From: Glandiceps talaboti
Taxonomy: Eukaryota; Hemichordata; Enteropneusta; Spengelidae
Reading direction: 5' to 3'
Length of the DNA: 64,000 nucleotides
NCBI RefSeq assembly: GCF_964340395.1
Contig: NC_135562.1
Location: 13,733,043-13,797,042 of the forward strand
The notes beneath the pieces are model-generated. The model saw only the letters and a list, made by a program, of their open reading frames with translations, did not search any database and was not told the DNA's origin. Shown here one piece after another: positions 49,227 through 63,539 of the stretch; the stretch's first letter is position 1, and each line of letters starts with the position of its first letter. Both the position numbers and the translations under genes were made by a program.

Positions 49227-51530
49227 AACAACTTCATCTTATTATAATTCAAACTACATACAACATGTTATTTGTTGATCACTGAAATCAGTATTGAAAT
49301 GGTTTTATTATTGTGTCTATTCATGTACTTCGAATGATTTATTTTGTTATCCAGCAGGCGCACAAGTAGCACCACTTTTACAAAATGAAGTCATCCCTCG
49401 GAAAATAGTTCATGTAAATTTACCAGTATACTCAAAAGTTGTGAGAGTTGGAACACAAATACTTAACATGTGATCAATTTATCATTATTTCAAACTCAAC
49501 TGCTTGTCCAACATGACTGTTGTCTTCCGCTTGTTAAATGTAATTCCGATATCTTTGCTGTGATCACACATCCTCTGATTTGCAAGACGATGACTTTAAT
49601 TCTGGTCGAAACATTGTGTGTGGTGTACAGGCCTTGGTTTGTTGTCAGTATACTACGGAAGTTATACCTTAGTATCTCTCCTCCCCATAGCTCATTCCAT
49701 TTTGGCTGTGTATTGTGTTGGACAGATAACACCAGTGTACGTGTATCTAAGTATTTATGGTGTTTCTTGCCAATTATTTTGGAATAGACTAAACATTCCA
49801 TAATCAAAAATACACACCACTCAGTTTCATTTTCACCAAAATTAAGATGTAACATTTCAAAATTCAAAGACCAATCCTACCGAGAAATGGTATGTGCTAT
49901 GGTGCGTCTTGTACAATTTTATCTAATGTTATCAGCAGTAAAAGGAAGTAACTTGAGATTAGTGTAAGAAGTCACTGCAGCAACGTGTTACACTGTACCA
50001 CTTTTGTTCTTGGATGGGCAAGTAAAATTCACAACACAGCCTGCTGTTTACATAGTGAATTGTTACATGTATGTCAAAGTCAGAAATCAAACTACATTGA
50101 TCAGCTGGTACTAGCACATTGATTTGAAACGTGTTAACATTGAAAGTCTACCCTGTCACTAAATTCAGTCTATTGTAGATGAAAGTGAACTTCATTGCTT
50201 CTGGAAAATTCTCTCCTAAAAATACTCTTACATATAAAATACAACTGTATACAGTAACATCTAGACTATAAGTTCCTAAGAACTGTATTCCGATTATACA
50301 CTAGCATTATCTCTAGGTCATTATACATTACGCAAGTAAATAAGTCAGCATGAACAGTCATAGAACACGTGGGAGTTTATTTTAGAACATGACAGATATA
50401 AACAAAGTCATAAAGCTTTCCGTCAACCGACATCAGAGGCACCGGCTGTTGTTTTGTGTCACTTATCTTGTTGTCTTAACCTAAATTGTCTCTGCTTGAA
50501 GCTCACTTCATGCAAGCAAACGGAATGCTATAACTTCCAGCTTTGTAAACATAAACTTATAAAATTGGATAGCTGTTTCCATGGAAACATAAGGTAGACG
50601 TGAAAATTATGTTTTCATTACATACACATACATCTCATAAATATCTTTTTATTTGCACATTGACCTCACTACCAAGGGTAGTTTGTCATTTAATGAACAT
50701 CAGTTGCCATGGTAACCAAAATAACCATATTATGTGATTTATTGAAAATTAGCCATAAAGCACTTTAAAAAATTCAAATTTAGGAAAAAACATCATTGCT
50801 GTTGGCATGCACTAGTTGATGATATCTTGTGTTGCAAAGTTTCATGATTTTTTAATTATCTGTATCAAACTTAAGCAATTCTAAAACTCTAAAATCGCCA
50901 GAATAAATAGTAAATACCTAAAATACCAGCAGTCCTTGAGAATTCGATCTACACAACTTGGTTCAGTCTTTCATCACAAAATCTCCAAATGTGTACACAT
51001 ACATTTGAGTGCAAGTTGACATAGGCGACTCGATACTGTATATTGTTTGTATATGGATAGAAATTCAAAATCCGACAGTTTCGAAGATCGTCTGCTGCTC
51101 TCCAACTGACACTGTAGTATTGTGACAACTCGATGTGTGTACATGCATATGTACATATTTCTGGGTCTCAAATTCAGACGATAATAGACACTGATATCAT
51201 TCATTTCATTGGGGACAAGTGGCATCACAGTAGCATTCATTGTTATAGGAATATTGATAAATTATCCAGAAATTCACAATCATGAGGCTTGCGAGGCATC
51301 GAGTGCGAGAAATGGCGACTGTTACACTGTGCGCGCGAGGCCTATCACATCACTAGAATTGAATACAATGTAGCTATGTGCGTTACATTGTCATATGTGT
51401 ACACATCATGTACAAGTGAGTTAGAAGATGATAGAAACCAACTCACCAGCTTACAAATGTATTGTTTACATGACTTTGCCGACGACAAGGAATAATCATC
51501 ATTAATTTACACTAAGTTGCTAAAATTATC
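48557..51530. other. Intronic sequence with internal duplications, no firm exon
   Basis: Similar phrases occur twice: GTTGCCATGGTCACCCAAAT near 48676 and its variant near 50704, and TTCCATGGAAACATAA at 48834 and 50577. An (ACA)n run lies at 49181-49228. Minus-strand open frames at 49496-49867 and 50974-51240 have protein-like composition but no usable acceptors, and they are not needed by the phase chain of the gene model. Confidence 0.4.
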
Positions 51531-53194
51531 GATGACTTAAAACAGCAAGGAGCATCGCAAATATTTTTTCCGACATTTCATAGGCAAATGTCAAGCAGTG
51601 TTTTTTTTCGGAGTGTCTACTGATCGGTGCATATTACCAGCACATTGTGCTGGTGACAGGTGTGAGATTTTTATGACATCAATTTGAGGAGTATTTCTAT
51701 GAATAATAAGCACTGGTTACCTTTGATAAATGGTTGCCTAATAAAGTACACTGAATCCACAGAACTTTAATGATGTCAAAATCGCGAGCAAACGTGAAAC
51801 TGAGATGACATGGGGAATGGTTATTTACGTATATTTTCTAGGGAATTACATAACACCCATGGCCGATACATGTATTTGACCTAAAACCTGTTCTGTGTCT
51901 CTTTGTAACGTCGTTATTGTTGTTGTAAAGATTCAGTTTCCTTTATCGTACATTACAGTATAGCAAGTATAGTACAGTATATGACAAGTTGAGAACTACA
52001 TATCTGTTTACATGTAATACAGGCGTCAACATTTGTGTTAGTAGGAGTACATTGCGTTAGACTGTGGTTAGTACCGTGCCTTGACCGTGACGTTTCCTAC
52101 CCCAATCCGAATTAGCAAAATTTTACGATTTTATGTGCATTTCACCTGTTTCTATTTCAATCGTGCTCAACTAACCAAGAAACACAACACTCTAAACAAT
52201 ATACACACTATACTTGGTCATCACAATGATAAACTTTACCGATGCAATGAACGTTTTGAAGGCCAGCATGCAGTAAGCATGTAAATATAACTGGGTTCCC
52301 TGACCAATTTAGGAGTTCCCCCCCTTGTGGGTCATGATCAAAGTGAAATCAAAAATTGTGTTTGAACTGATATGAAGAAGGCAAGTCAGCTTCATGATAA
52401 TTTTTTTTTTTTTTTTTTTTTTGGGGGGGGGTGAACAATAATGCGTAGTCCGATTGTCTGTCTTGCTACCAAGCACACTACCGACAGTTGATTGCTATTA
52501 TTTTGATACATAACATGTATCGTTATCAAAATCAACATAAAAAGACACAACGCTGTACTGATGTTGCAATTTAGTGTTGTCATTGTTGTGTCTCCCTGGA
52601 AAATTACATGCATTGTGGCAAACACAGTTTTATATATGGACACAACACAGTACAGTCAATATGTCAAAACAAAAAATAAAGAAAATAAAACAAAAATAAG
52701 ACATGTCTAGCCATAGTTCTCTTCAGCATGTTCAAATTTCATTTTACAAGACAAAAATAGTCGTAGATGATACACCATGCCACATGTACAGTAAGTCTTC
52801 AGTACACACACGCCGGGGACGGGTAGTTTCTTGAAAGACAACGAAAATGCTTTGTGTCACTCTGTGGATGGTAATGAACCCAATCAAGAAAAAATCAAAT
52901 AAAGTGAGTACATAGTTTTCAATGTGACTGGTTATCAGACAAAACTAAAAAGCCCAAAGTGTAAAATAAGAAATTAATAAATAATTATCTAGAAAATATT
53001 TGATGATTACGCGGCAAAACAAGACTAGCAATGTTATCACTAGTGAAAGTGTTCTAGGTGAATTTGACCCTTGACCTATTTTCATATGGCCGTCGAAGGA
53101 AACGAGGTCAGTATGACATCTCAAGCATGACCAACAACTAACTGTTGTCTAAACAGTAGTGGAAGAGAAATTTTGTTGATCACACACAGACTAT
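51531..53194. other. Intronic or non-coding stretch
   Basis: No supported exon. It contains a T-run followed by a G-run at 52400-52429 and short A/T-rich repeats. Confidence 0.4.
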
Positions 53195-53875
53195 TTTTAC
53201 CTCCCGTAAAGGGGAATGTGTGTCTGTGTGTGTGTGTCTGTCTGTCTGTCTGTCTGTCTGTGTCATCATTTTCTAAAAATCGGCTGGCTCAATTGTAATG
53301 AAATTTGGGATATATCATCTTTAGGGTAATAGCTAGACCTGAGCCAGATCTGTTTATGTTTAATTAGAGAAATTTGCATATTAATAATCAAGTAATTACG
53401 CAATATCTTAAGACTGCATACTTCAATTTCAATATACTTTAGTGTATTTGTTAAACATAACGACATACATTAGTCTTATAAAATTCGGTGATGTATCTTA
53501 CAGCATTAATGAATAATTTTCATAATTAATTATTTTTGGTAATTAGGCTATTTCTTAAGAATACATACTTCAAATTCAACATAATTTAGTACATATGTTA
53601 ACCATAAGAAAACACATAAGTCCTATCTAGTTTGTTGATGCACCATACAGTGTTAATGAATAATTTGCAAAATTAATGATTTTCGGTAATTAGGCTATAT
53701 CTTAAGAATACATACTTCAATTCCAATATAATTCAGTACACACGTTAACCATAACAATCACATATGTCCTGTAAAGCTTGTTGGTGTACCTTTCAGTGTT
53801 AATGAATAATTTGCATAATTAATGATTCTTGGTAATTAGGCTATATCTTACGACTGCATACTTCAATTTCAATCA
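53195..53875 (-). repeat. Pearl-like tandem-core element (copy 4)
   Basis: On the minus strand, three to four units of about 146 bases (words near 53521, 53669 and 53813) are followed by a unique segment, (GACA)n (53236-53258 as TCTG on plus) and an end with CCCCTTTACGGGAGGTAAAA. The unique segment, with AAAAATCGGCTGGCTCAATT, is shared in related form with the copies at 1078 and 30903. Its left side ends exactly at a PLE terminal fragment. Confidence 0.65.
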
Positions 53876-55576
<1,701 letters not shown>

Positions 55577-55975
55577 GCCATGTATATGAATAAAAGTATA
55601 ACAATATTATTTTATTTATGACTAAATTGGCACTAGCACTACGGCCAAGCGAAGATCTCAATTATCCAGTATTCCCTGAAGCATTTAGGCATTAATATTT
55701 GATTGAATTATTTTATTACAACTAAACTTCGCTCAGCTCATGTTCATTTTTTATTCAAATGCACACCAATCTCTCTGAAAAATCGTAAGTAGAGACCAAA
55801 GGGGTTTTGTGAAAATCTGAGTCATTGCTACTGCTACCATAGCTGTCAATCAAATATTAATGCCTAAATGCTTTAGGGAATACTGGATAATTGAGATATT
55901 CGCTTGGCCGTAGTGCTAGTGCCAATTTAGTCATAAATAAAATAATATTGTTATACTTTTATTCATATACATGGC
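55577..55975. mobile_element. Fold-back element with 130-bp arms
   Basis: Arms 55577-55706 and 55846-55975 are near-perfect inverted copies (outer end GCCATGTATATGAATAAAAG). A 139-base loop holds a diverged copy of sequence from about 55010-55095. There is no coding capacity and I found no clear target duplication. It is probably a MITE-like or snap-back insertion in the intron. Confidence 0.65.
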
Positions 55976-56528
55976 AAGTACCAAGCTCACAATTGTTACG
56001 ACTTGAAGCTTGAATGGGGAATGTTGAACAATTAGTTGTGGGTGTAAAACGTCAACCTTTACACCTCCTACGTATACACAACAACCATTAGTGATATTCC
56101 TCTAAAGTCCTCCCAACATTTTTCATTATTATATAATATTTAAACCCTTTCACTTTTAATACTACTACTAATAATAAATATAATATAATAATAATTAGCA
56201 AATAAATAAATATACACTAAAATGTTAAACTTTTTATTGTATTATTTGTTGTTAAACTTCGAGAATTTATTACCGACAACCTTTCTGCATTCCTTTCCTC
56301 TCCATTGACATTTAAAAGATTTCATCGACACAGTGAGTGTTAATTACAAATATTATCTTAGAAGTTCAACTGGTCGATATTGAAGATCATTGCATTTATA
56401 AACATTTCGTACAAATTTACGTGTAGGGCTATGTCGTTAAAATTTTTCCGATTGAATTCATACAGATTAGCTTATTTAAGTGTTCTTCTATATATAACTT
56501 AAAATTAAATATAAAACCTGCTACTTAC

Positions 56529-56632
56529 CATATTATCAATTGAATGGGAAATACTACACGTGTCGCCTGTAAAATCTGTAAGGTGGTGACTATATGATTC
56601 CATGTCAGTCGTTTTAGAAAATTGATTTATGC
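56529..56632 (-). CDS. Linker exon between membrane anchor and ZU5-like module A
   Basis: A 104-base exon with acceptor TTTATTTAACAG and an optimal donor (AATATG then GTAAGTAG). It is phase 1 in, matching the transmembrane exon, and phase 0 out, matching 47372-47668. It encodes GINQFSKTTDMESYSHHL and a further 17 residues rich in Ser, Thr and Asp. No domain. It is probably a flexible cytoplasmic linker with possible phosphorylation sites. Confidence 0.65.
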
Positions 56633-56952
56633 CTGTTAAATAAACAAACAATACTAAAACATTTGTATATGTATTTGTATGTGTTACGTTATATGGTACA
56701 GTGTTTGTTAAGTTTTATCATACGAAAATCACGACTACTTTATAAACATCAAGATAGATTTTACTGAATTTAATATTATTTTCAGAAATGTTAAAGATCT
56801 GAGTTGAGTTACTAATGTCGCAAGGTAATAAGGAAAGGGATGAACCGTTGAAAAAAAAACAAAGGCTTCTTGTAGCAATGATACATCGTTAGTTTTAAAC
56901 GGGGTATATAATCATATTTTTGAATGCGCAGTAGTTGTCTGGTTCACATTAG

Positions 56953-57646
56953 TAGGGAGGCCAATAGATTTTGAGATAATTGAATAAAGTAAGGTTTTAG
57001 GGACTGTATGACATACAAATTCTGACCTGTTTCAGCCAACTGAGGACATATTTTAAAAGGCAGGAACATTGGGAAACATGTTATATCAGAATTCAGCCTG
57101 GCGAATTTGTTATTTTTGAAAAAATTTGAGTTCAAATCTGAAGAAAGTGTAAATTTCTCAATATTTCAAAACTAAGCAAAAACTGATAAATTCCAAACTT
57201 TAGACTTGCTTTTCTGAAAAATGTGTTCACTCAGAAAGGGATAACTATAATTTTTCTGTGGGAAAATTTCTTTGTAACATGGTAAGTATACAGTTGCAAC
57301 TCTTCACATTTGAGTTTTCTCAAAAATTTGGCCCCAAAACTGCTAATTTTATTATTTTTGACACAAAAATGGTAATTCTGAAGGCAAAAAATGGAAATTT
57401 TTCAAACACAAAGATAGGCACTCAATTTTTTGTCAGAAATCATAGTATAGTGATATTTATTGCTAAAAAAACTCTTTTTAAGAAACTATCAAGTTAAAAT
57501 TATGCAAATTTATTCAAATTAAGCATATTATGGGATTTCCCATTGAAATGCATTAGGAACAGGTGAAAATGAATTAATGGGTGTTAAAATGAATTGCATG
57601 GAAAAATCTAATTGATTTACATTTCAATATATGTAGAGGTACATTG

Positions 57647-57700
<54 letters not shown>

Positions 57701-60700
57701 CCGTCACTTCTGTTTGCTGTTTTATGCAATTGAGCTAGGGGTAAATCCAAGTTTTCATCAACATCTACACTTGAGGTACTTTTCAATGTATGTAGAGGTA
57801 CATCATCATCACCATCATCATCATCATCATCATCATTATCATCATCATCATCATCATCACCATCAACCAATGTTTCAACTCCTTCATGAGACTGACGGCA
57901 CATTGTTTGTTCAAATAGTGTAGCAAGAGGTACATGCATAGAAAGGGGTATGTCCATGTCATCATCAGAGGAACTTGAAAGGTCATCCATGTGCACACCA
58001 CTTTGGCCCGCCATGGCTAAATCTGTTATAGTGTTCTGTATGTCCTTATTTGCTCTAATGAGTTTCTTGAGAATTGTTTTCTTATCCTTTACTTTACTAC
58101 GCCCATCCAATGCAGCAAAGTCTCTGGTTGTAAGCTTATCTTCATCTCTCAGAGTGACCCACAGTTGTATCTGTTCTTGTACTTCCTTACTATTTAGTTG
58201 ACCAATCCTGTGACAGTGTGTAATTAGTGTCCCTTATTTTAATTTCTCAACATTTTTGGTTCTGTTTGCTGTTTTACGTGCTCTACTCTCTCTAATCTTC
58301 TGTCTCTTCTTTGTGTTGTGTACTTCCCTCTCCTCATAAAGTCTCCTTAATTGGGCATCCTTGTTACCATATTTCTGTCGAAGGAAGTTTGCTTCCTTCA
58401 CAGATGCATTCACTATTTGTTGTTGGTCAGTTGGATTTTGGTTTTGTATCCACAGTGAAGCATGATCTCGCTTTGCTCTGACAATACTTGACAAAGACAG
58501 TGGGTTGCTGGACGGTGCAACACGATATTGTTGATCAAGTTGACCGAAGTCACTTTCGCACTCATCATTAGTTGCTCCGGTAAGAAGTCTTGCTGCAGAT
58601 TGTTGGACAGGTGTAGGGTTACTAAATTCACCACCAGGTAGATGTTCTCTAGCATGGAGTTTTAGTTTTTCAAAACCAGCTTGACAACACAACTTCAGGA
58701 GTACTTTGACTAGTCCATCTGTTTCATGTTGTTCCCTGATTTTTTCCATGTATGAATCAAGTTTGGCACAATGGCTGTCCGGCCATAATGTCTCAGAACC
58801 TACAAAGAGTCCATCAGCATCAGATGACCATCTTCTCAGTTTTTCAGTTGCATGTACATAGAAGTCATTCATGGCAAGTGGATTGTCTGCACTTTTAGAC
58901 TTCTTCAATAGTGGCAGCAACACTTCATAATGCAAAATAGCATATGCCCTCTGCTCAGCCAGGACTTTGTTGTCAAAGTACCCTTCATAGACACTGCTTT
59001 CCAATCTATTCCAACTACCTTTTACATCACGAACATCAAGAAGGAACATTCTGACGATTTCTTGGGCACAATATGTAGGAATAGCGTTGTGAAAGTAAAC
59101 TAAGTATCTTGACCCAACTATTGGTTGGAAAAGGTCTCCATCTAAGTTGACATCATTGGCTAAACAGAATGATTTATATTCTTTCCCTCTAGCATATTCT
59201 TTTTTCGATTCCATACATAACAGTTTATCACATTCATAAATGTGTTTCCGCCCTCCAGTTAGTCTTCTTTGTGTTCTGTTGTCAGTTTGAACATTGGCTT
59301 CTGACCATAGCCTAGGTATTTGACCACTGCCCTTGACATTGCTTCAGCTGTATTATGTACTTTGTTGGCTGCACACGTAAAAGCATGGATATATGATTTG
59401 TCAACTTGCTCTTGAATTGACAACTCATCCCAGTCTGATATGGCCTTCTTTTTTTCATCAATCAAAAGCCTTGTTAATTTCACTTCAGTGGCAGCACGAT
59501 CAGACATTTTTGATTGGATATTAGAAAGTGTGTATATTTCATCTGGGTTGGTAATTCCAATGTCCTTAGCAAGACGGGCAAGATCTGCTAGATGCTGGAG
59601 TAAGCTGTCCAAAGTGTCCTCTGAACGTCCACCAGCTACTGGGGTTAAACCTAGTGTGAAAACTGTCCGTTTCCCTGTCTGGCTTTCTTCTTCATTTGGG
59701 GAGAGAACTATTTTATGGGACAACCACTCAAGTTGACATTTTGGACTTTTGTCAGTTTGGTATCCAACATTTTTGTTATCTCGTTGATTCCACTCAACCA
59801 AACCACGTATGCTAGCAAGGCAGCCTGCTTCCATTTTCATACGTTGAGCTGTACTTCGTTTTGGTAGGGACGTTGATTTTACATCTACAGGACTCAAATT
59901 ACTTAATACAGTTCGTACGACAGGTTCTATTACATTTGCAGACACTCCAAGGGTGAGGAGATGGTAGTATGTCATTCGAATTTCAGTTCTGTACAAACCA
60001 TTTTTCATCTTCGTTTCCAGAGTCAGTAACTTCTCAATCTGTTTCTTTAGCATTTCTTCACTATTTTCTTTCTCTCTCATCTGTTTATTCAGTTCACTGA
60101 TTATACCTTCATAGAATAACTTATTTGCTTCTTTGTCTTGCTCTAAGTTTTCTTCAGCTTTCTTAAGTCTATCTCTCAATGTATTGATATTTTTATCTCT
60201 CCGCAAGACCTTCTGCTCAAGTGCAGTCATCTTCTTTGCTTTGTTTTCAACTCTCTTGCATTTTGTTTCTTTTTCATTTGCTATATCCATCATGGTTTCT
60301 GCTGTATTTTTCCACTTTTCTATATGCTGCTTCTCCGATGTTAGTTGTTTGTGGAGATGTTGTATTGTTTTGTAATGCTTGTCATCATTTTTCTCACATT
60401 GCTTCTCACAGTCTTCTTTTCTCTTTACACATTGCTTCCTCATAAGTGGGAGGTGACATTTTATTATGCATATAAACTTCATTGGAAGGCAGGCTGGGTT
60501 GGTAGGGAGGTGGAATGTCAGCAAGTATTGGTATTGGTTCATGTAACATGTCAGATGCCAAATATGGTGTTGAAAACGTGAATTTAAGAGTGGAAATATT
60601 TTTTAAAATGAAAAGGTCGGGCCAGATCGACAACGTGAACACAGCGAAGAATTTAAATTCACTGGCCTTAGTGACTATGAAGTATAATTATGTACACATT

Positions 60701-61193
60701 TTATGTATAAAAAAAATAATATCGCAAAAGTGACATGCCTAAAAATATATATCAATGCGATCAGATGATTACCCTACCTTTAATGTGCTAGCGCGATTAG
60801 CATTCGATTGCAATAATTACAAAAAATCAGTACTTGAGTGTATATGCACGGGACGTTTACTTGGATTCAAATGAGCCGCCATCTTGAATATGTTCGTAAT
60901 ACAAAATATGCACGTTCAGAAAATATGGTCGCGAGAAGCGATTTCTCTATTAATTTCATTACATACGCGCAACTCGCGGCCCCGTTTCACAGCACAACTT
61001 GGCACTTTCACCAATCGTTAAAATCCATCACATTATTTCGAATTACAATATTTATATGCGAACATAACCTCATATTAGTTGTTTCCCAAAATACAAAAAA
61101 CAGTGGGGTTTAGATGATGTCTTAGTGTTTTTTTCCCTCTTGAAAAATCGATGATCGTCTAAATATACACAATTTCACACATTGGCCTCCCTA
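56953..61193 (-). mobile_element. 4.24-kb DNA transposon with 13-bp TIRs and 7-bp target duplication
   Basis: TAGGGAGGCCAAT at 56953-56965 is repeated in inverted form at 61181-61193. ACATTAG lies directly outside both ends (56946-56952 and 61194-61200), a 7-bp target site duplication. The body carries one broken minus-strand gene. The element lies in the intron between the transmembrane exon and the linker exon, in the same orientation as the host gene. The terminal sequence and 7-bp duplication do not settle the superfamily. P-like, Dada-like and IS3EU-like groups are candidates. Confidence 0.85.
57574..60642 (-). pseudogene. Putative transposase: PPxY motifs, coiled coil, RNase H-like core, Asp-rich tail; broken
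   Basis: Four parts in order. First, an N-terminus with PPPY and PPTY motifs (IPPPYQPSLP, MSPPTYEEAM; 60440-60540). A frameshift near 60410-60440 follows. Second, a long coiled coil (60010-60440). Third, a globular part to 59262 with KRSTAQRMKMEAG, LTPVAGGRSEDTLDSLL and KMSDRAATEVKLTRLL, then a frameshift near 59262. It continues (RRLTGGRKHIYECDKLLCM) through NDECESDFGQLDQQYRV to a TAA at 58234. Fourth, after the stop, GTLITHCHRIGQLNSKEVQE and an Asp-rich tail coded by (GAT)n. The S-D-R-A-x-x-E block resembles one in widespread invertebrate proteins that I take for DDE-type transposases. That assignment is a guess. Two frameshifts and one stop make it a pseudogene, unless some are introns. 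Confidence 0.6.
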
Positions 61194-61483
61194 ACATTAG
61201 GTGCCGCTAGGGCTCATCCATAGAACAGGTAGTCAGTACGTACTAAAAACATTCAAAGAAAACTGTGTTACATATGAATAACTCGTAACTGTAGTAAACT
61301 CTAACGACAAGCTTAGTAGGCTTAAGAAAATGTACTTCTGATCATTAGGTCATGTGTATCGGACGACCACTAAATATATATTGCACAGGTTAATATTATG
61401 TTCATATTTCGATGTTACATTTGTTAATTAGAACCCCCACCAACCACCGTATATATTAGTACATTGTGAAGTTACAACAATAC

Positions 61484-61621
61484 CTTGGACAGGGCACTGT
61501 ACAATAGTGTGTCCAGAGATTTCACTGAGCAATTGACCATTTATGTGAAAAAGTATGATTGAAGTGATAACGAGCAACACAGGAACGAAAACGAAAAGCA
61601 GAGATGTCCATATATTATATC
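61484..61621 (-). CDS. Transmembrane exon
   Basis: A 138-base exon with acceptor TTTTATTACAG and donor CCAAG then GTATTG, phase 1 at both ends. It encodes about 46 residues. SLLFVFVPVLLVITSIILF is a single strongly hydrophobic helix of about 20 residues, followed by HINGQLLSEISGHTIVQ. Phases match the exon before (62098-62163) and after (56529-56632). Placing ZU5-UPA-GT4 on the cytoplasmic side follows from other ZU5 receptors. The positively charged segment before the helix does not support that by the positive-inside rule, so topology is open. Confidence 0.65.
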
Positions 61622-62006
61622 CTGTAATAAAAAAATATTGCAAAAAGGTCAAACTATTCTTATTTGACAACTCGACGTTATAAATGGAAACTTCCATAAA
61701 ATACATTGGTTTACACATTTGAAGTGCCTAACATCGCTGACTTGCCTCGCTCCGGTGTACAACGGGATCTTTTCTGCTAAGCGTCCCACTTTCAACGACT
61801 CTAGTACACGTGATACAGGTGTATGTGATGAATATAACAGCTTAACAACATAGAAACATAAAAAGGGTACAATTTAAACCGGTCTCACTTTCTTTTCCTT
61901 TAAACAACAACGTCTGGTATACTTATTTTCCTTTTCATATTATTTAAACAAATTAATATTCCCGAATAATCGTTTCCGCAATAAACAGAAAGTAAATGTG
62001 GTGCAA

Positions 62007-62163
62007 GTTAACAGGCAAAGTACCCTATATACATGTTAGTGGATAGAAAGTAAATGGATCGCCTTTTCACATTTAAAAATTAACGGGAAATGATTACCTG
62101 AGGTGATCTTCTCTTTACCTCGTTTCTCCTCTATCGTTGGTTGCCCATCGTGGTGTTCCGATG
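62007..62163. repeat. Left copy of a duplicated exon-plus-intron segment
   Basis: TTAACAGGCAAAGTA at about 62009 and the sequence up to the exon with QPTIEEK recur, diverged, at 63876-64000. The offset is about 1.87 kb. The duplicated unit covers an exon and its downstream intron part. Between the copies lie pearl-like elements. Confidence 0.65.
62098..62163 (-). CDS. Charged juxtamembrane exon
   Basis: A 66-base exon with acceptor ATTTTCTTTTATTGCAG and donor CTCAG then GTAATC, phase 1 at both ends. It encodes SEHHDGQPTIEEKRGKEKIT plus the split codons. It is highly charged and lies directly before the membrane helix. A related exon lies at the right edge of the window, so a tandem exon duplication is likely. 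Symmetric phase 1 lets either copy be skipped without shifting the frame. Confidence 0.6.
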
Positions 62164-62329
62164 CTGCAATAAAAGAAAATAGATATATAGATAACATGAC
62201 TGAATTTGAGCAAGTGTACAGATGATACAAGAAATATGTCTTCTGTGTTATTCAGTATTTTCGTTTTAAATATTGATCATGACGGACTCACTATCTTTTC
62301 GTTTCAATCACAAATGAAATGATATCGTT

Positions 62330-62398
62330 CAGTGTCGAAAATGTTTTACTCATGTTTATCTCCCTTAATGAAAGCATTATATTTTGTGTTTGTTTGTT

Positions 62399-62459
<61 letters not shown>

Positions 62460-62475
62460 GCCTGCCTGCATGCAT

Positions 62476-62508
<33 letters not shown>

Positions 62509-63300
62509 CATGCATGCATGTATGTATGTATGTATGTATGTATGTATGTATGTATGTATGGCTGACTCTCTCTGTGTGTACAAAACATGAAGTTAAAAAC
62601 CACTGGACCGATTGCCATGATATGTGGTGGGTATATTATCTTGGGTATCTATTGGGAAATCATTGAAATCAAAATGATCTTACCAGCAGTTTGGGATTTG
62701 AGTAAAAAAAGTGACCTTTGGTCAAAAAATTCCAAAACATCGATCTGAAATTTGGTTGGAACGCTCTTAGAGATGTTTAGATTAGGAATTGTTCAAGACA
62801 CGATGATACCATCAGCGATATTCAAACTACTTTACTTTTCGGTCAAAAATCTATAATTCCAAAACTGCTTAGCAGATTAGGCTGACGTTTAGTTGGAACA
62901 TTCTTCCGGATGTTTATATTAAGAATAATTCTTGACATGATGATCCTATCAGTGATATATAAATTATGGCTAAAAAAGTCTTTTGTTGGTCAAAAATCTA
63001 TAATTCCATAATTATTGAGCAGATTGGGCTGACATTTAATGGGGATACATCTAGGGATGTGTGGTTGAAGCTGTATTCATAACGTGATAACCCCATCAGC
63101 AATGTAAATTAGGACTAAAATGTCAATTTTCGTCACAAACTTATATCTTGAAACTGTTGGTGAATGGGTTGAAACTTGATGGGGATGTTTCTGGAGGTAT
63201 TATTTTGCAGTTATTGTTGAAAACATTTCGACATGATTAGCTATCAACCATGACTATGCCCTTAGCAACAGTGAAATGACGATGTATATTACAAAGATAA
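62330..63300 (-). repeat. Pearl-like element of a second subfamily (copy 5)
   Basis: A compound microsatellite, (TCTG)n, (CAGG)n and (TATG)n at 62396-62560, is followed by diverged units of about 130-150 bases. The units carry words such as AAAATCTATAATTCCA (62848, 62993) and GATGATCCTATCAG or GATGATACCATCAG. The outer flank TCAGTGTCGAAAATGTTTTA matches the copy at 29790. Confidence 0.55.
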
Positions 63301-63539
63301 CAACAGGGATGGCTAGGTAAGTGACTAAAGATTCACAAAAAATGTATGCAAATATGCCTAACGACAGGACCATGTCCATAGACAGAGCTAAATGATTATT
63401 TACATTGTAAAGTTAAAAAGTGGGAAGGGTAGGCAAGTTAATAAAGAAACCAAAAATGTATTGAAATATCCATAACAACACGACCATGTCCATAGCAACA
63501 TCCAAATACAGTTGTACTGCAGTGCCATTGGTGCTATCT
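63301..63539. repeat. Short diverged repeats
   Basis: The phrase GACCATGTCCATAG occurs at about 63369 and 63483, with similar A/T-rich sequence after each. It is probably part of the neighbouring pearl-like elements. Nothing coding. Confidence 0.35.

Noticed and set aside
49496-49867. Minus-strand frame with GLYTTHNVSTRIKVIVLQ, faintly like a ZU5 start
   Set aside because: No usable acceptor and donor pair. The exons at 56529 and 47372 already join in phase without it.
50974-51240. Minus-strand frame beginning MNATVMPLVPNE, protein-like composition
   Set aside because: No acceptor AG before the frame and no domain. It could only be a first exon, which does not fit the gene model.
57612-57923. 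Plus-strand open frame rich in histidine
   Set aside because: It is the antisense of the Asp-rich, (GAT)n-coded tail of the minus-strand transposon gene.
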